From assembly GCA_903918755.1 (NCBI GenBank), contig CAIXFN010000083.1:49102-113101 (forward strand): 64,000 bases of DNA. Direction: 5' to 3'. The notes beneath the pieces were generated by a model, which saw nothing but the letters and a program-made list of their open reading frames with translations, did not search any database and had not been told where the DNA came from. The stretch comes from an uncultured Pedosphaera sp. (GTDB taxonomy: Bacteria > Verrucomicrobiota > Verrucomicrobiia > Limisphaerales > Pedosphaeraceae). Made by a program: the position numbers and the translations under genes. Within the stretch, counting starts at the first letter, position 1, and the number at the start of each line of letters is the position of its first letter. This document shows, piece after piece, positions 1 through 8,679 of this stretch.

Positions 1-1
1 C

Positions 2-1252
2 GACATGGCGCAGGTCTTTTTGATCAGCACCCCCGGGATGAAGGATGATGCGATTGACCGGGCGTTCATGCAGGGGGACCAGCGGACGTACCACCTCGAT
101 TGCCCTTGCTGCGGGCGGGTCCAGCGGCTGCACTGGGACCAACTGAAATGGGACACGAACGAAACGACGCGGCCCAATGGAGTTTACAATTTTGATGCGC
201 TCGCGGAGACGATCCGCTACGAGTGCGAAAACCGGGAGTGCGGGCAGAAGTGGCGGGATGTGCCGATAGATCGGAAATGGATTTGCCGCAACGGGAAGTT
301 TATCCGGCTGAATCCGGGAGCCCCCAAGCATCATGTTTCGTTCACCTGGTCGGCCCTCCTGCCGTGGTGGGTGAAGTGGCGCTCGCTCGTGGAGGAATTC
401 ATTTATGCGCGGGCGGCGGTGCGGGCCGGGGATGTGGCCCCGATGAAAACTTTCATCACGGAGTCGCTCGGGGAACCGTTTGAAGATCGGTTGGGCGTCA
501 TTGAGGATTTCAAGTTTCTGGAGTTGCGAAAATCGCCTTACGAGTACGGGGAAGTCTGGCCCGAAGCGAAGCGCCGATTCATGGCGGCGGACAAGCAGGA
601 GAAGGGGGGCGAGCATTACCCGTGGGTGATCCGGGAATTTGCTTTGGCCGGCAAGTCGCGCCTCGTGGCGCACGGCATCGCGATGACCCTGGAGGAATTG
701 GAGCAAATCCGGAAGGACAACAATGTCGCGCCCGGCAATGCGATGATTGATTCCGGGTACGAGGCGCAGAAGGTTTATCGCTTCGCGGCGACGATGAAAT
801 GGCGCGTGTTCAAGGGGGATAGCCAGCAGTTTTATTTGGTGAGCCGGATTGACCCGGCAAACCCGAACCTGACGGTGACGGTGCGGCAACTGTGGCGGAT
901 AACCAAGGCCGTCGTTTACAATGAGCAGACCCGGCGGCGGGTGGGGGAGATTCCGCTGTACACGTTTTGCGATGACGCGACGAAGGACTTTTTGTTCGAG
1001 TTTCTCAACGGGCTGGTGGGGCAATGGACGGTGCCGGACCTCGTGGCCGCGGACTATCTCCGGCAGATCGCCAGCGAGCGGCGAGAGATGGAGGAGGACA
1101 AGACGGGGCACGTTCATTACTTCTGGCGGCGGACTGGCCCGAACCACTTTCTGGACTGCGAAAAAATGATTCTGGTCGCGGCCATTATCACCAAGCTGAT
1201 CGCCTCCCCGGCGCAAGTGGTGAAGCGGGAACCCCGGAACTTGACGGGCTGA
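2..1252 (+). CDS. Phage terminase large subunit, GpA family (5' partial)
   Basis: This is the C-terminal part of the DNA-packaging motor, which cuts concatemeric phage DNA and pumps it into the prohead using ATP. The open frame runs through the left edge, so the Walker A/B region is outside the window. Visible are the ISTPG coupling motif right at the start, a zinc-ribbon-like insert with the cysteine pairs CPCC and CENREC about 30-80 residues in, and then the nuclease domain with an acidic D-S-G stretch (AMIDSGYEAQK) and a later CDDATKD segment, as in lambda GpA relatives. It is followed by a small gene and the portal gene, the normal order. Identification is firm; only its true start cannot be seen. 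Confidence 0.9.
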   Translation, partial: DMAQVFLISTPGMKDDAIDRAFMQGDQRTYHLDCPCCGRVQRLHWDQLKWDTNETTRPNGVYNFDALAETIRYECENRECGQKWRDVPIDRKWICRNGKFIRLNPGAPKHHVSFTWSALLPWWVKWRSLVEEFIYARAAVRAGDVAPMKTFITESLGEPFEDRLGVIEDFKFLELRKSPYEYGEVWPEAKRRFMAADKQEKGGEHYPWVIREFALAGKSRLVAHGIAMTLEELEQIRKDNNVAPGNAMIDSGYEAQKVYRFAATMKWRVFKGDSQQFYLVSRIDPANPNLTVTVRQLWRITKAVVYNEQTRRRVGEIPLYTFCDDATKDFLFEFLNGLVGQWTVPDLVAADYLRQIASERREMEEDKTGHVHYFWRRTGPNHFLDCEKMILVAAIITKLIASPAQVVKREPRNLTG

Positions 1253-1279
1253 CGTTCTCTGACGTTCGCCCGAGGGTGA
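1250..1279 (+). repeat. Intergenic TGACGTT...GGGTGAA motif (copy 1 of 4)
   Basis: The terminase stop codon TGA is the first three bases of a TGACGTT heptamer, which is repeated 10 bases later and followed by GAGGGTGAA just before the next ATG. Similar TGACGTT plus purine-rich GGTGAA or GGGTGAA blocks occur at 5930-5948, 8108-8126 (ending GGGTAG) and 12966-12985. In three of the four cases the TGA is the stop codon of the upstream gene. The purine-rich half resembles a Shine-Dalgarno sequence; the role of TGACGTT is unknown. Confidence 0.5.
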
Positions 1280-1654
1280 ATGGCGAACCATGAAAACTTG
1301 ATCCGGGCGATGGGGCGGGCGGCGATAGCGGGAAGCCCCACCGATCCCGTCGCGGCATTGACCCTGATTATCACGGGGCATTACACGTCCACAGTGACAC
1401 AGGGGGGGACGCTCGTGAACTGCAATGAGGCCGGGGGCAACATTTCCTTCCAGGTGCCCAGCGGGATGGATGCGGGGGAGATCATGGCGCTCTGCGAGGA
1501 AGCCATCCAGTTTCTCACAACGGAGTGCAACCAGGGAGCGGATGGCAACTGGCGGATCAAACCGACGCGGCGGATCAAACGCCTGCGGGTGAGCTTCCGC
1601 AAGAAGAATTTCGGTGGATCGGCAAGGTCAGTCTTTCCGGGGGTGATGCAATGA
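1280..1654 (+). CDS. Small phage protein between terminase and portal
   Basis: A 124-residue protein of unknown detailed function, in the slot where lambda-like phages carry the small head-tail joining protein gpW. It begins MANHENLIRAMGRAAIAG, has a central mixed region, and a strongly basic C-terminal tail (RIKPTRRIKRLRVSFRKKNFG). The start is set by the GAGGGTGA sequence immediately upstream. Its last codons overlap the portal start as ATGA (ATG at 1651, TGA at 1652-1654), so the two are translationally coupled. The gpW-like role is inferred from position and size only; no diagnostic motif was recognised. Confidence 0.75.
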   Translation: MANHENLIRAMGRAAIAGSPTDPVAALTLIITGHYTSTVTQGGTLVNCNEAGGNISFQVPSGMDAGEIMALCEEAIQFLTTECNQGADGNWRIKPTRRIKRLRVSFRKKNFGGSARSVFPGVMQ

Positions 1655-3294
1655 AATTGTGGGAACGTTTTTTTGGCGGCGGCGAACAAAAGGCCAAGGT
1701 GCGGACGGTCGTTCACGAGGTCCACCATTGGCACAGCAAGCAGGACCCGCAACCACAAGGAAACTCGTTTGGGGGAAGTCCCTTCACGCAACCTTTCGAG
1801 ACGTTCGAGGCCCTTTCGCAGTCGGATGACCGGACGCCCATAACGACGGCGGGGCTGGGGCCAATGTTGCTGATGGCGGGCCGGTGGTTGCCGCAACCCT
1901 TGGTGAACTACAACCGGCTGTTGCTGGCGAGCATTGCGGAATACCTTTACGACAACCACGGGCAAGTCAGCTACGGGGTGGATTCGATTGCGAACTACTC
2001 GGTGCCCGTGATTCCCCGGGCGGCGGGGGCGGACCCAGCGGTGAACGAAGTTTACAATGCCTATTTCTCGGACTGGGCGTTGGTGGCCGACTACTCGGGC
2101 CGGTTCAATTATTGGGAACTCCAGGACCTCGCGTGCAAGGCGATAGATAAGCAGGGGGACCAGGGGTTGCTGATGACCACGGACCACGGGTTTCCGCAAC
2201 TGCAAACGATTGAGGGGTGGCAGATCGGGGCGTTGAAAGTGACAGTGCCGCAGTCCATGCGGGTCATTGACGGAGTGGTGCTGGATGCTAACGGGACGGT
2301 GGCCGGTTACGTGGTCCAGACATTGAACGGGCCGGTGACCGTTCCGTCGGGCCAAATGAAACTCCTTTATGACGCTGAACGGTTTCACAAGTACCGCGGG
2401 ATGAGCGCCGTTCGGCGCGGGGCGAATGATTCGCGTGATAGCAAGGACCTCCAGGGATTCGAGAAAAAGGCCGCCAAGCTCAAAGCCGCAATGGCGGCGG
2501 TGATCGAGGGCGGACCGATAGAGGATGACCCGTGGGGCGAGCCGAAGGGCGCGGGCGACGGGTTTGCCGACGGAGACGGGACCGAAGGCGGCGAGGGAGC
2601 GACGGCGCACAGTCCCAAGGAACCTGGAATCTCCATCGCTGATTTGCTGGGCGGCGATATTCCAGTTTTACCGGCGGGGCGCAAATTGAATTTCTTGGCG
2701 AACAATTCCCCCGGAAGCAATTTTGGGGAGTTTATCGAAATCCTGGCGGGGTTCTTTGCTGCGGGACTCGGGATTCCCCCGGCCTTTTTGTCGGACGAAA
2801 AGTTGACGGGTCCGAATGTGCGGGCGGTGCTCGGGAAGGCGCAAAAGAAGTTTGACCGTCGAGCGACGAAGTTTGCCGACCTGAGCCGGTGGGTGTTCAC
2901 GCGGGTTATTGCGGATGGCATCCAAAAGAAAAAGATTCCGGCCCGGCCTGATTTTGATCGCGTCACGTTCCAGTTCCCGAGCCGCCTTTCGATTGATTTG
3001 GGCGATCAGGCGGGGAATGACCGGAGCGATGTGCAGGCGGGACAGATGACGCGGCAGGAGCGTTACGGCAACCGGGCGCGGGACTGGCAACTGGAGACGG
3101 ACCAGATAAACCGCGAGTCGGACTACATTTTCGCCCTGGCCGAGAAGCAGGCGAAGAAATACTCCGTGCCCATCGACATCGTTTTATCTTCGTACGGGAT
3201 CGGCATCAACTCCAAGGTGGCCGCGCAGCCCCCGGCACCGGAGCCCGCACAGCAACAAGAGCCGGGGCAGGATCAGGGAGGAAAGAAGCAATGA
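1651..3294 (+). CDS. Phage portal protein, lambda family
   Basis: The portal forms the dodecameric ring at one capsid vertex through which DNA is packaged and to which the tail attaches. The 547-residue protein has the family core segment around residues 245-290 (a YRGMSAVRRGAN stretch followed by a long Ala/Lys-rich helix), and a C-terminal region with the pattern GIPPAFLSDEKLTGPNVRAVL that is typical of lambda-type portals. A Gly/Glu/Asp-rich linker near residues 295-330 is a loose insertion. An upstream extension of the frame exists, but the ATG at 1651, overlapping the preceding stop, fits the operon. The C-terminus is Pro/Gln-rich. It is followed at once by the prohead protease. Confidence 0.9.
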   Translation: MKLWERFFGGGEQKAKVRTVVHEVHHWHSKQDPQPQGNSFGGSPFTQPFETFEALSQSDDRTPITTAGLGPMLLMAGRWLPQPLVNYNRLLLASIAEYLYDNHGQVSYGVDSIANYSVPVIPRAAGADPAVNEVYNAYFSDWALVADYSGRFNYWELQDLACKAIDKQGDQGLLMTTDHGFPQLQTIEGWQIGALKVTVPQSMRVIDGVVLDANGTVAGYVVQTLNGPVTVPSGQMKLLYDAERFHKYRGMSAVRRGANDSRDSKDLQGFEKKAAKLKAAMAAVIEGGPIEDDPWGEPKGAGDGFADGDGTEGGEGATAHSPKEPGISIADLLGGDIPVLPAGRKLNFLANNSPGSNFGEFIEILAGFFAAGLGIPPAFLSDEKLTGPNVRAVLGKAQKKFDRRATKFADLSRWVFTRVIADGIQKKKIPARPDFDRVTFQFPSRLSIDLGDQAGNDRSDVQAGQMTRQERYGNRARDWQLETDQINRESDYIFALAEKQAKKYSVPIDIVLSSYGIGINSKVAAQPPAPEPAQQQEPGQDQGGKKQ

Positions 3295-4118
3295 ACGCCA
3301 AATTGTTAAACAGGTTTCTGGATGACACCGCATTCATGCTCGGGAGCATGGGTGATATTTTGATGTACCGAGTTTTCGGCGATGGGCCGATGGCAGCCGA
3401 GCCACCTTGGAGGCAGGAGGCCCGGGAGCAGTTGAAACCCAAGATGGCGATTGAAAACGGAGTGGCGCATATCCCCGTGGAGGGCGTGCTTGCCTTCGCG
3501 CCGGATGTGATGGAAATGGCTTACGAGGGCGTGGAGGATACCCGGAATATCGTGCAGATGTTGCAGGATGCGCGATTGAACACGGCGGTTAAAGGCGTGC
3601 AACTCAACATCAATTCGCCGGGGGGCTTTTTTATGGGCGGGATGGAAGTGGGCGATGCGGTGGCCGCGCTTAACAGGGTCAAGCCCGTGGAGGCGTACAT
3701 CGGCGGGCTGGGGGCGAGCATGGCCTACTTGATCGCTTCGCAGGCGGGGCACATCACGGCAAGCCGGGCTTCGCGGGTGGGCAGCATTGGCGCATACCAG
3801 GTCGTGACGGATATGTCGCGGCGGGCCGAGCAAGCAGGGATCAAGGTCCAGGTATTCACGAACAAGGAAGCGACGTTCAAGGCGGCGGGGATGCCGGGGA
3901 CCAGCCTACGAGACGCGCAGGCCGCCCACATCCAGGAACAAACTCAGGCGGCGTTTGACGAATTCAAAGGGCAGATTTTGCAGGCCCGCCCGGGCATTCC
4001 GGCGGACGCGATGCGCGGTCAGGTTTTCACAGGCAAGGAAGCAACCAGATGCGGGCTGGTTGACATGGTGGGGGATCGGGCGGCGGCAACGATGTATTTG
4101 AAAGGGCGGATGGGATGA
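3291..4118 (+). CDS. S49-family prohead protease (lambda gpC-like)
   Basis: A 275-residue SppA/ClpP-fold serine protease that, in lambda-like phages, matures the prohead by cleaving scaffold and portal. Domain landmarks are NINSPGG near residue 110 (oxyanion-hole Gly pair), the nucleophile Ser143 in GLGASMAYLIAS, and Lys197 in NKEATFKAAGMPG as the general base of the Ser/Lys dyad. A good Shine-Dalgarno sequence (GGGAGGAAAG) lies upstream and the start overlaps the portal stop (ATGA). Its own stop again overlaps the next gene by ATGA. A scaffold-like coiled-coil protein and the capsid gene follow only after two unusual fibre genes, which interrupt the usual protease-scaffold-capsid order. Confidence 0.88.
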   Translation: MNAKLLNRFLDDTAFMLGSMGDILMYRVFGDGPMAAEPPWRQEAREQLKPKMAIENGVAHIPVEGVLAFAPDVMEMAYEGVEDTRNIVQMLQDARLNTAVKGVQLNINSPGGFFMGGMEVGDAVAALNRVKPVEAYIGGLGASMAYLIASQAGHITASRASRVGSIGAYQVVTDMSRRAEQAGIKVQVFTNKEATFKAAGMPGTSLRDAQAAHIQEQTQAAFDEFKGQILQARPGIPADAMRGQVFTGKEATRCGLVDMVGDRAAATMYLKGRMG

Positions 4119-5902
4119 ACACACGGAAACTTGTTTTGATGTTGTGGCTGGCATTGCTGGCCTTGGGCGCGGGCGCGGCGACAGTGACCGGCATCCTGCT
4201 CGATCCGGCGGGGCAGACAAACCGGGTCGGAGTTTCGTTTCGCCTAATCCGTCCGGGAAGCGTGGCCCCGAACTTCATTTACACGCAGACCAAAACGACA
4301 TGGACAACGAACGCCTTTTTCTCGATCGCTTTGCAGCCGGGGAATTATTCGCTGCAAATTGGCCCCACGCCGGACACGGTGACGCTCTCGGTGCCGAACG
4401 ACAACGGGACGTATAATCTCAACGATTTGCTGGGGACAAACTTCGTTTACAATTACTCGTTCTCGCCGCTCTACGTGCAGAGGATCGGGGGCGGGGGCGG
4501 AGTGATGAGCGGCAACCTTTCCTTTGCGACAACGAACCAGGCGGGGTTGATCGCCAATGGGTTGACCACGGCGCAACGGCTGGCGCTCACACCAACGAAC
4601 GGCATGATCGTTTACGACTCGACGATTGACCAACTCATGCGCGTGGAGGCCGGGGCATGGATGAACTTTATTGCGACGGCGGGCGGCTCGACGGGGGCGG
4701 CGTTGTTGCTCGCGGATACGAACTTGTTCGCCTTCGGGTCGTCGTTGCGCTCCCTGGCCGTCGCGGACACAAACGCCTTTGCCTCCGGGGTTGCCGGGAG
4801 GTCGTTTGCATTGACGGATACGAATGCCTTTGCGGGGGCCTTCTTTCGGCTCGCGGACACGAACAATTTCGCGGCGGGATTCTTCCGGTATGCGGACACG
4901 AACGCCTTTGCCGCCGGGGTTGCCGGGCGCTCGCTGGCCACGGGCGACACGAACACGTTTGCGGGGGCATTCTTCCGGATCGCGGACACGAACGCCTTTG
5001 CCGCCGGAGTTGCCGGGCGCTCGTTGGCCACGGGCGACACGAACGCCTTTGCGGCATCCTTGTTCCGGCGGGCCGATACAAATGCCTTCGCGAACTCGCT
5101 TTTCCGGAATTCCGACACGAACGCTTTCGCGATTTCATTGGGTCAGTTGAACGCCAACAACGACTGGTACGGCACGAACACATTCCACGCCGTGGCAGAT
5201 TTTACCGGTGCTTACGTCCTGTTTTCCGACAACATCGACCTCTCCAGCGGCAACGGCATCTTGATGACGAATGCGGCTTACCAATCCTATGGCACAGGCG
5301 GGTTCACGGTGGCAGGCTCCGGATCGTTCACGGGCAACGGAGCCAACCTCACGAACATCCCGGCGGTCGGTCTGGCGGCCAGTGGGACGCTGCCAGGGTG
5401 GGACGGTTCCGCCCTTACGAATATGCCCATCCGGCGCATATACACCGATGTCGGGACCTACAGCAATTTTAGCACCATTGAAACCATGTGGTGGACCAAC
5501 GCCACGGGGATTCCCGCGAATTTATTGGCCAACAACGGAGACACCTTGGAATTTGTGTTCCGCGGGGGGAACACAAACCTAGCGGCAAGCGTAGTCTTTA
5601 AAATTGGCATGGGAGGCACTCTTGTTTACAACCCGGGAAGCCAAACGCTTCTGACATTGTCGGCATGGCAGTTGGATGCCGTTTTAACGCGAACCAACAC
5701 CACAGGCGGCACACTGGCCGTAAAACTAGTCTCCGGGACCAGCCCTCGCGATTTCCGCATTGTCCCAGTGGGATTGACATGGTCGGCCAACAATAATTTT
5801 GGACTCTCCGCAGCCGTCACCACCTCCCTGGGCACGAACGGCATGGTGGTGGCCAACGGAGGTTTCGGCACCTATTACCGGGCATCCAACTCCCCGCAAT
5901 AG
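4115..5902 (+). CDS. Signal-peptide-bearing phage fibre-like protein A
   Basis: A 595-residue protein with a clear N-terminal secretion signal: basic MNTRK, a hydrophobic core of about 14 residues and an AGA-A type cleavage region near residue 21. Directly after it comes a domain (about 22-125) with the pattern seen in phage tail-fibre N-termini (ATVTGILLDPAG ... LNDLLG), then a collar-like element (LTTAQRLALTPTNGMIVYDS, about 150-170), ten DTNxFA repeats (about 200-345), and a beta-rich C-terminus with GANLTNIP. It sits between the prohead protease and the scaffold, an odd place for a fibre, and overlaps the protease stop by ATGA. Receptor binding or head-fibre function is inferred; the secretion signal is unusual for a virion protein. 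A paralogue follows. Confidence 0.75.
   Translation: MNTRKLVLMLWLALLALGAGAATVTGILLDPAGQTNRVGVSFRLIRPGSVAPNFIYTQTKTTWTTNAFFSIALQPGNYSLQIGPTPDTVTLSVPNDNGTYNLNDLLGTNFVYNYSFSPLYVQRIGGGGGVMSGNLSFATTNQAGLIANGLTTAQRLALTPTNGMIVYDSTIDQLMRVEAGAWMNFIATAGGSTGAALLLADTNLFAFGSSLRSLAVADTNAFASGVAGRSFALTDTNAFAGAFFRLADTNNFAAGFFRYADTNAFAAGVAGRSLATGDTNTFAGAFFRIADTNAFAAGVAGRSLATGDTNAFAASLFRRADTNAFANSLFRNSDTNAFAISLGQLNANNDWYGTNTFHAVADFTGAYVLFSDNIDLSSGNGILMTNAAYQSYGTGGFTVAGSGSFTGNGANLTNIPAVGLAASGTLPGWDGSALTNMPIRRIYTDVGTYSNFSTIETMWWTNATGIPANLLANNGDTLEFVFRGGNTNLAASVVFKIGMGGTLVYNPGSQTLLTLSAWQLDAVLTRTNTTGGTLAVKLVSGTSPRDFRIVPVGLTWSANNNFGLSAAVTTSLGTNGMVVANGGFGTYYRASNSPQ
4711..5140 (+). repeat. DTNAFA tandem repeats in fibre-like protein A
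   Basis: Ten copies of a D-T-N-x-F-A core occur at intervals of roughly 11 to 17 residues, with recurring flanks such as AAGVAGRSLATG and GAFFRxA. The DNA repeats GACACGAACGCCTTTGC are nearly identical between some units, which suggests recent expansion. A single related DTNAMA unit is present in the downstream paralogue near base 6525. Such short regular repeats are typical of trimeric beta-structured fibre shafts (inference). Confidence 0.85.
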
Positions 5903-5947
5903 GGCGAGTGGGGGGCGGCGGCAAAGCTGACGTTTCCAGCAGGGTGA

Positions 5948-8110
5948 ATGAAACGAATTGGCGCAACACTCTTTTTTCTCATCGCGGCGGTTACTTCCGC
6001 CCTTCCGGCTACGATCACCAGTCAGCTTTTGGACCCGTGGGGCCGAAGCAACACCACCACGCTGACCTGGAAACTGAAAGGGGCCTATGCGATCCCCCCG
6101 AATGTCACCTATACCGATGTCCGGGCATTTGTGGCCACCAACGGCACGTTTTCCGCCGCCATCGGGGCGGGCAATTATGATCTCCAGGTGGGGCCGCGAA
6201 ATGACCTTTACGCTGTCACGGTGCCCGGCGGAGCGGGGACCTACGATCTCTCAACGCTGATCACGAACGCGATCACGTTTCCCTATGTCGCCTCCCCGCA
6301 GTACGTGCAGAAGGCGGGCGATGTCATGGCCGGGAATCTCTCCTTTGCATCGTCCAGTTATGGCGGGTTCATCCTTAACAGCCTGACCACGGCGCAACGA
6401 CTGGCGCTCACGCCGACGAACGGCATGATCGTTTACGACGCCACGATTTCCACGCCATTTATTTACACGTCCGGCGGCTGGAGCAATGCGTTGACGGCCT
6501 ATGCCCCCTCGCTTTGGTTGAGCGACACGAACGCGATGGCAACCGGCATTGCGTCGAGGTCCATCGCGACGTTCAACGGGAAGGGGTCCAACAATGTGTT
6601 TTTCGCTTCCACGAACTACGGGATCGTCGTGGCCAACACGAACTATTTTTGGCACCCGACGGACACGGTGACGGGGGCAAACGGCGCGAATGTCGTCTCG
6701 ATCAGCGGCGGCACATTCGCGACCAACCACGTTGGCGATTATATAATCGTCACCAACTCGACCGACACGACCCAGCTTCAAATTGTCGGCTTTGTGGACA
6801 CCACGCACGCAATCGTTTACCCGAAAGTCGGGCAATACAACCCGCCCTCGTTCACCAGCAGTGGGTGGGAATGCTTCCCGAACGCCGTCTATTATCCGGA
6901 CAACACCGGGGGGAATCCGGCGGGATTTGTGGGGAATGACGGCTCCGTCGGCATTTCCGGCCAGTACGGGAGCCACAACACCGGCCAGTTGTTATTCATC
7001 AACAATTTCAACACCGTGGCGCAATCTGTTTACAAAGGGATCGGGCCGCAAACGGGGACGAATTTTCAGGCCAATTTCGCGTGGGGGATAACCGGAATCG
7101 GGAACTGGACGCCGTCGTTTTATGTCAGCACGGTGGCAACCTACGGGGTCGGCGGCATTCGCGACGACAGCCATGTAGATTGGACGCAGCCCTTTACCAA
7201 CAGCACGGGGAATGCGTTTCAGATTGATACTGCGTTGAAGCTGGGCGGGTCCACGGTGGCCACGCCCACATTGACGCTAACCTCAACCAATGTCGTGTTG
7301 AGCGGCGTTGCCACCGTCTCCGGCACAAACGGGTTCTCGATTCTCGTTGGCTCGGCGGGGGCTTTTAGCGCGGTGACTCCGGGGTGCAAGATTGGAATCT
7401 CCAGCGGGGGCTACAATGAATATACGGTGTTGAGCAATAGCACGACGGTGGCGTACGTGCTGGAGCAATTGCAGGCCAATTATTCCAGCGCGACATTTCA
7501 AGTGGGCTATCCCAATGCGGCTTGGAATAACGCCACCCCGGCGCTCGCGGGCGGAATCACCCAGGACGGCAGCCTCATGCTAAAAAGCCCGACGGTGGGG
7601 GGCACGCCCAAGCTGATCCTGAATAACGGCGGATGGACCAGCAATTCCGTTTACATGCGGGTGAACCAGGAAGCGGGCAGCCTGTCGTTTCTGGAGTTCC
7701 AATCGGCGGGTGGCAACGGTCCGCTGGCACTTTTCTCGGTGAATGCGCCCAGCACGGCGATCCGCCTGGACCCGACGGGTTCGCTCAATCTGCGGTATGC
7801 GTTGACCAACGACCTCGGCAATGTGGCGATCTCGACGAATCTCTCCTTCATCTATCCGGGCTCGACCATCATTTTGAAAACCGGGACGAACGCCAAGATT
7901 GGCACGGCGACGGCAACCGGCGCTTCGGCGGTCACCGTGAGCACAACGGCAGTCACGGCGAACTCACTGATCTTCTTGACGATCCAGACGCCCGGGGGCA
8001 CGCCCGGAGCGCCCTACATCAGCGCGGTGACGCCGGGCACGTCGTTCTCTTTCAAGAGCGTTGCGGGGGATACGAGTACGGTGGGCTGGGTCATCATGGA
8101 GAAAAACTGA
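5948..8110 (+). CDS. Signal-peptide-bearing phage fibre-like protein B
   Basis: A 720-residue paralogue of the preceding gene product. It has its own signal peptide (MKR, then a hydrophobic stretch, cleavage near residue 20-22), followed directly by the same domain start (ATITSQLLDPWGR), the VQKAGDVMAGNLSFA element and the collar-like LTTAQRLALTPTNGMIVYD motif shared with protein A. The middle and C-terminal parts differ and are rich in Thr, Asn, Gly and Val, as in beta-helical fibres. The start follows an AGCAGGGTGA sequence two bases from the ATG and belongs to the repeated intergenic motif family. Tandem paralogues with different tips suggest alternative receptor-binding or surface-display proteins; that is inference. 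Confidence 0.75.
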   Translation: MKRIGATLFFLIAAVTSALPATITSQLLDPWGRSNTTTLTWKLKGAYAIPPNVTYTDVRAFVATNGTFSAAIGAGNYDLQVGPRNDLYAVTVPGGAGTYDLSTLITNAITFPYVASPQYVQKAGDVMAGNLSFASSSYGGFILNSLTTAQRLALTPTNGMIVYDATISTPFIYTSGGWSNALTAYAPSLWLSDTNAMATGIASRSIATFNGKGSNNVFFASTNYGIVVANTNYFWHPTDTVTGANGANVVSISGGTFATNHVGDYIIVTNSTDTTQLQIVGFVDTTHAIVYPKVGQYNPPSFTSSGWECFPNAVYYPDNTGGNPAGFVGNDGSVGISGQYGSHNTGQLLFINNFNTVAQSVYKGIGPQTGTNFQANFAWGITGIGNWTPSFYVSTVATYGVGGIRDDSHVDWTQPFTNSTGNAFQIDTALKLGGSTVATPTLTLTSTNVVLSGVATVSGTNGFSILVGSAGAFSAVTPGCKIGISSGGYNEYTVLSNSTTVAYVLEQLQANYSSATFQVGYPNAAWNNATPALAGGITQDGSLMLKSPTVGGTPKLILNNGGWTSNSVYMRVNQEAGSLSFLEFQSAGGNGPLALFSVNAPSTAIRLDPTGSLNLRYALTNDLGNVAISTNLSFIYPGSTIILKTGTNAKIGTATATGASAVTVSTTAVTANSLIFLTIQTPGGTPGAPYISAVTPGTSFSFKSVAGDTSTVGWVIMEKN

Positions 8111-8161
8111 CGTTCCTCAAGGGTAGCGGACAATCATAACTCAATAACCTAAAACGAATTT

Positions 8162-8638
8162 ATGGCGGACGATGTCATTGGACAGTTGGAAACAGCCCGG
8201 GGGCAGGTAACAGCCTTAACCGCGGAGCGGGATGGGGCGCGAACTCAACTTGCCACTTTGCAGGGGCAAGTCACGGCACTGACCGGGGAGCGCGATGCGG
8301 CCCGGACCCAGTTGGCGGCGGCACAAGGGAATGTCACGGCGGCACAAGGGGTGTTGGCGACGGCCCAGGCGCAAGTCACGGCACTGACCGGGGAACGCGA
8401 TGCGGCCCGGACCCAGTTGGCCACCGCGCAGGCGGACGTAAGCCGGTTGACGGCCTCGCAGGCGGATTTTGACGGGCGGTTGCGGGCGGACTTGGTGCGG
8501 CATGGCATCAGTGCCTCGGCCTTGGCGTTGCCGAAGGCGGACGAGACGGGCAAAGGCGCGGCGGGCGCGGAGGAAACAATCACGGACAAATGCCTCCGCA
8601 TCAATCGCGAGAAGGCGGCGGCGGCGGGCAAGAAGTAA
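8162..8638 (+). CDS. Coiled-coil scaffold-like protein
   Basis: A 158-residue protein lying just upstream of the major capsid gene, where tailed phages encode the scaffold that shapes the prohead. Residues 5-105 are almost entirely heptad-like coiled coil with a repeating QVTALTGERDAARTQLA unit; the C-terminal 50 residues (RADLVRHGISASALALPK onward, ending basic) may be the capsid-binding part. Two 51-base stretches of the gene are nearly identical. The start is preceded by an A-rich leader with no Shine-Dalgarno sequence. Scaffold function rests on position, length and coiled coil only; an internal head protein is an alternative. Confidence 0.65.
   Translation: MADDVIGQLETARGQVTALTAERDGARTQLATLQGQVTALTGERDAARTQLAAAQGNVTAAQGVLATAQAQVTALTGERDAARTQLATAQADVSRLTASQADFDGRLRADLVRHGISASALALPKADETGKGAAGAEETITDKCLRINREKAAAAGKK
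8266..8421 (+). repeat. Direct repeat inside the coiled-coil gene
   Basis: The segments 8266-8316 and 8371-8421 match over 51 bases with a single difference (GAG versus GAA). The offset is 105 bases, or 35 codons, which is exactly five heptads, so duplication kept the coiled-coil register. Confidence 0.85.
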
Positions 8639-8679
8639 CTCACCTGACAGAAAATTGACGGTCAACAAAATACAAAAAT

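Noticed and set aside
1381..2610. A 409-codon open frame on the - strand within the phage
   Set aside because: Antisense to the portal gene and rich in Arg, Pro and His, as expected for a shadow in GC-rich DNA.
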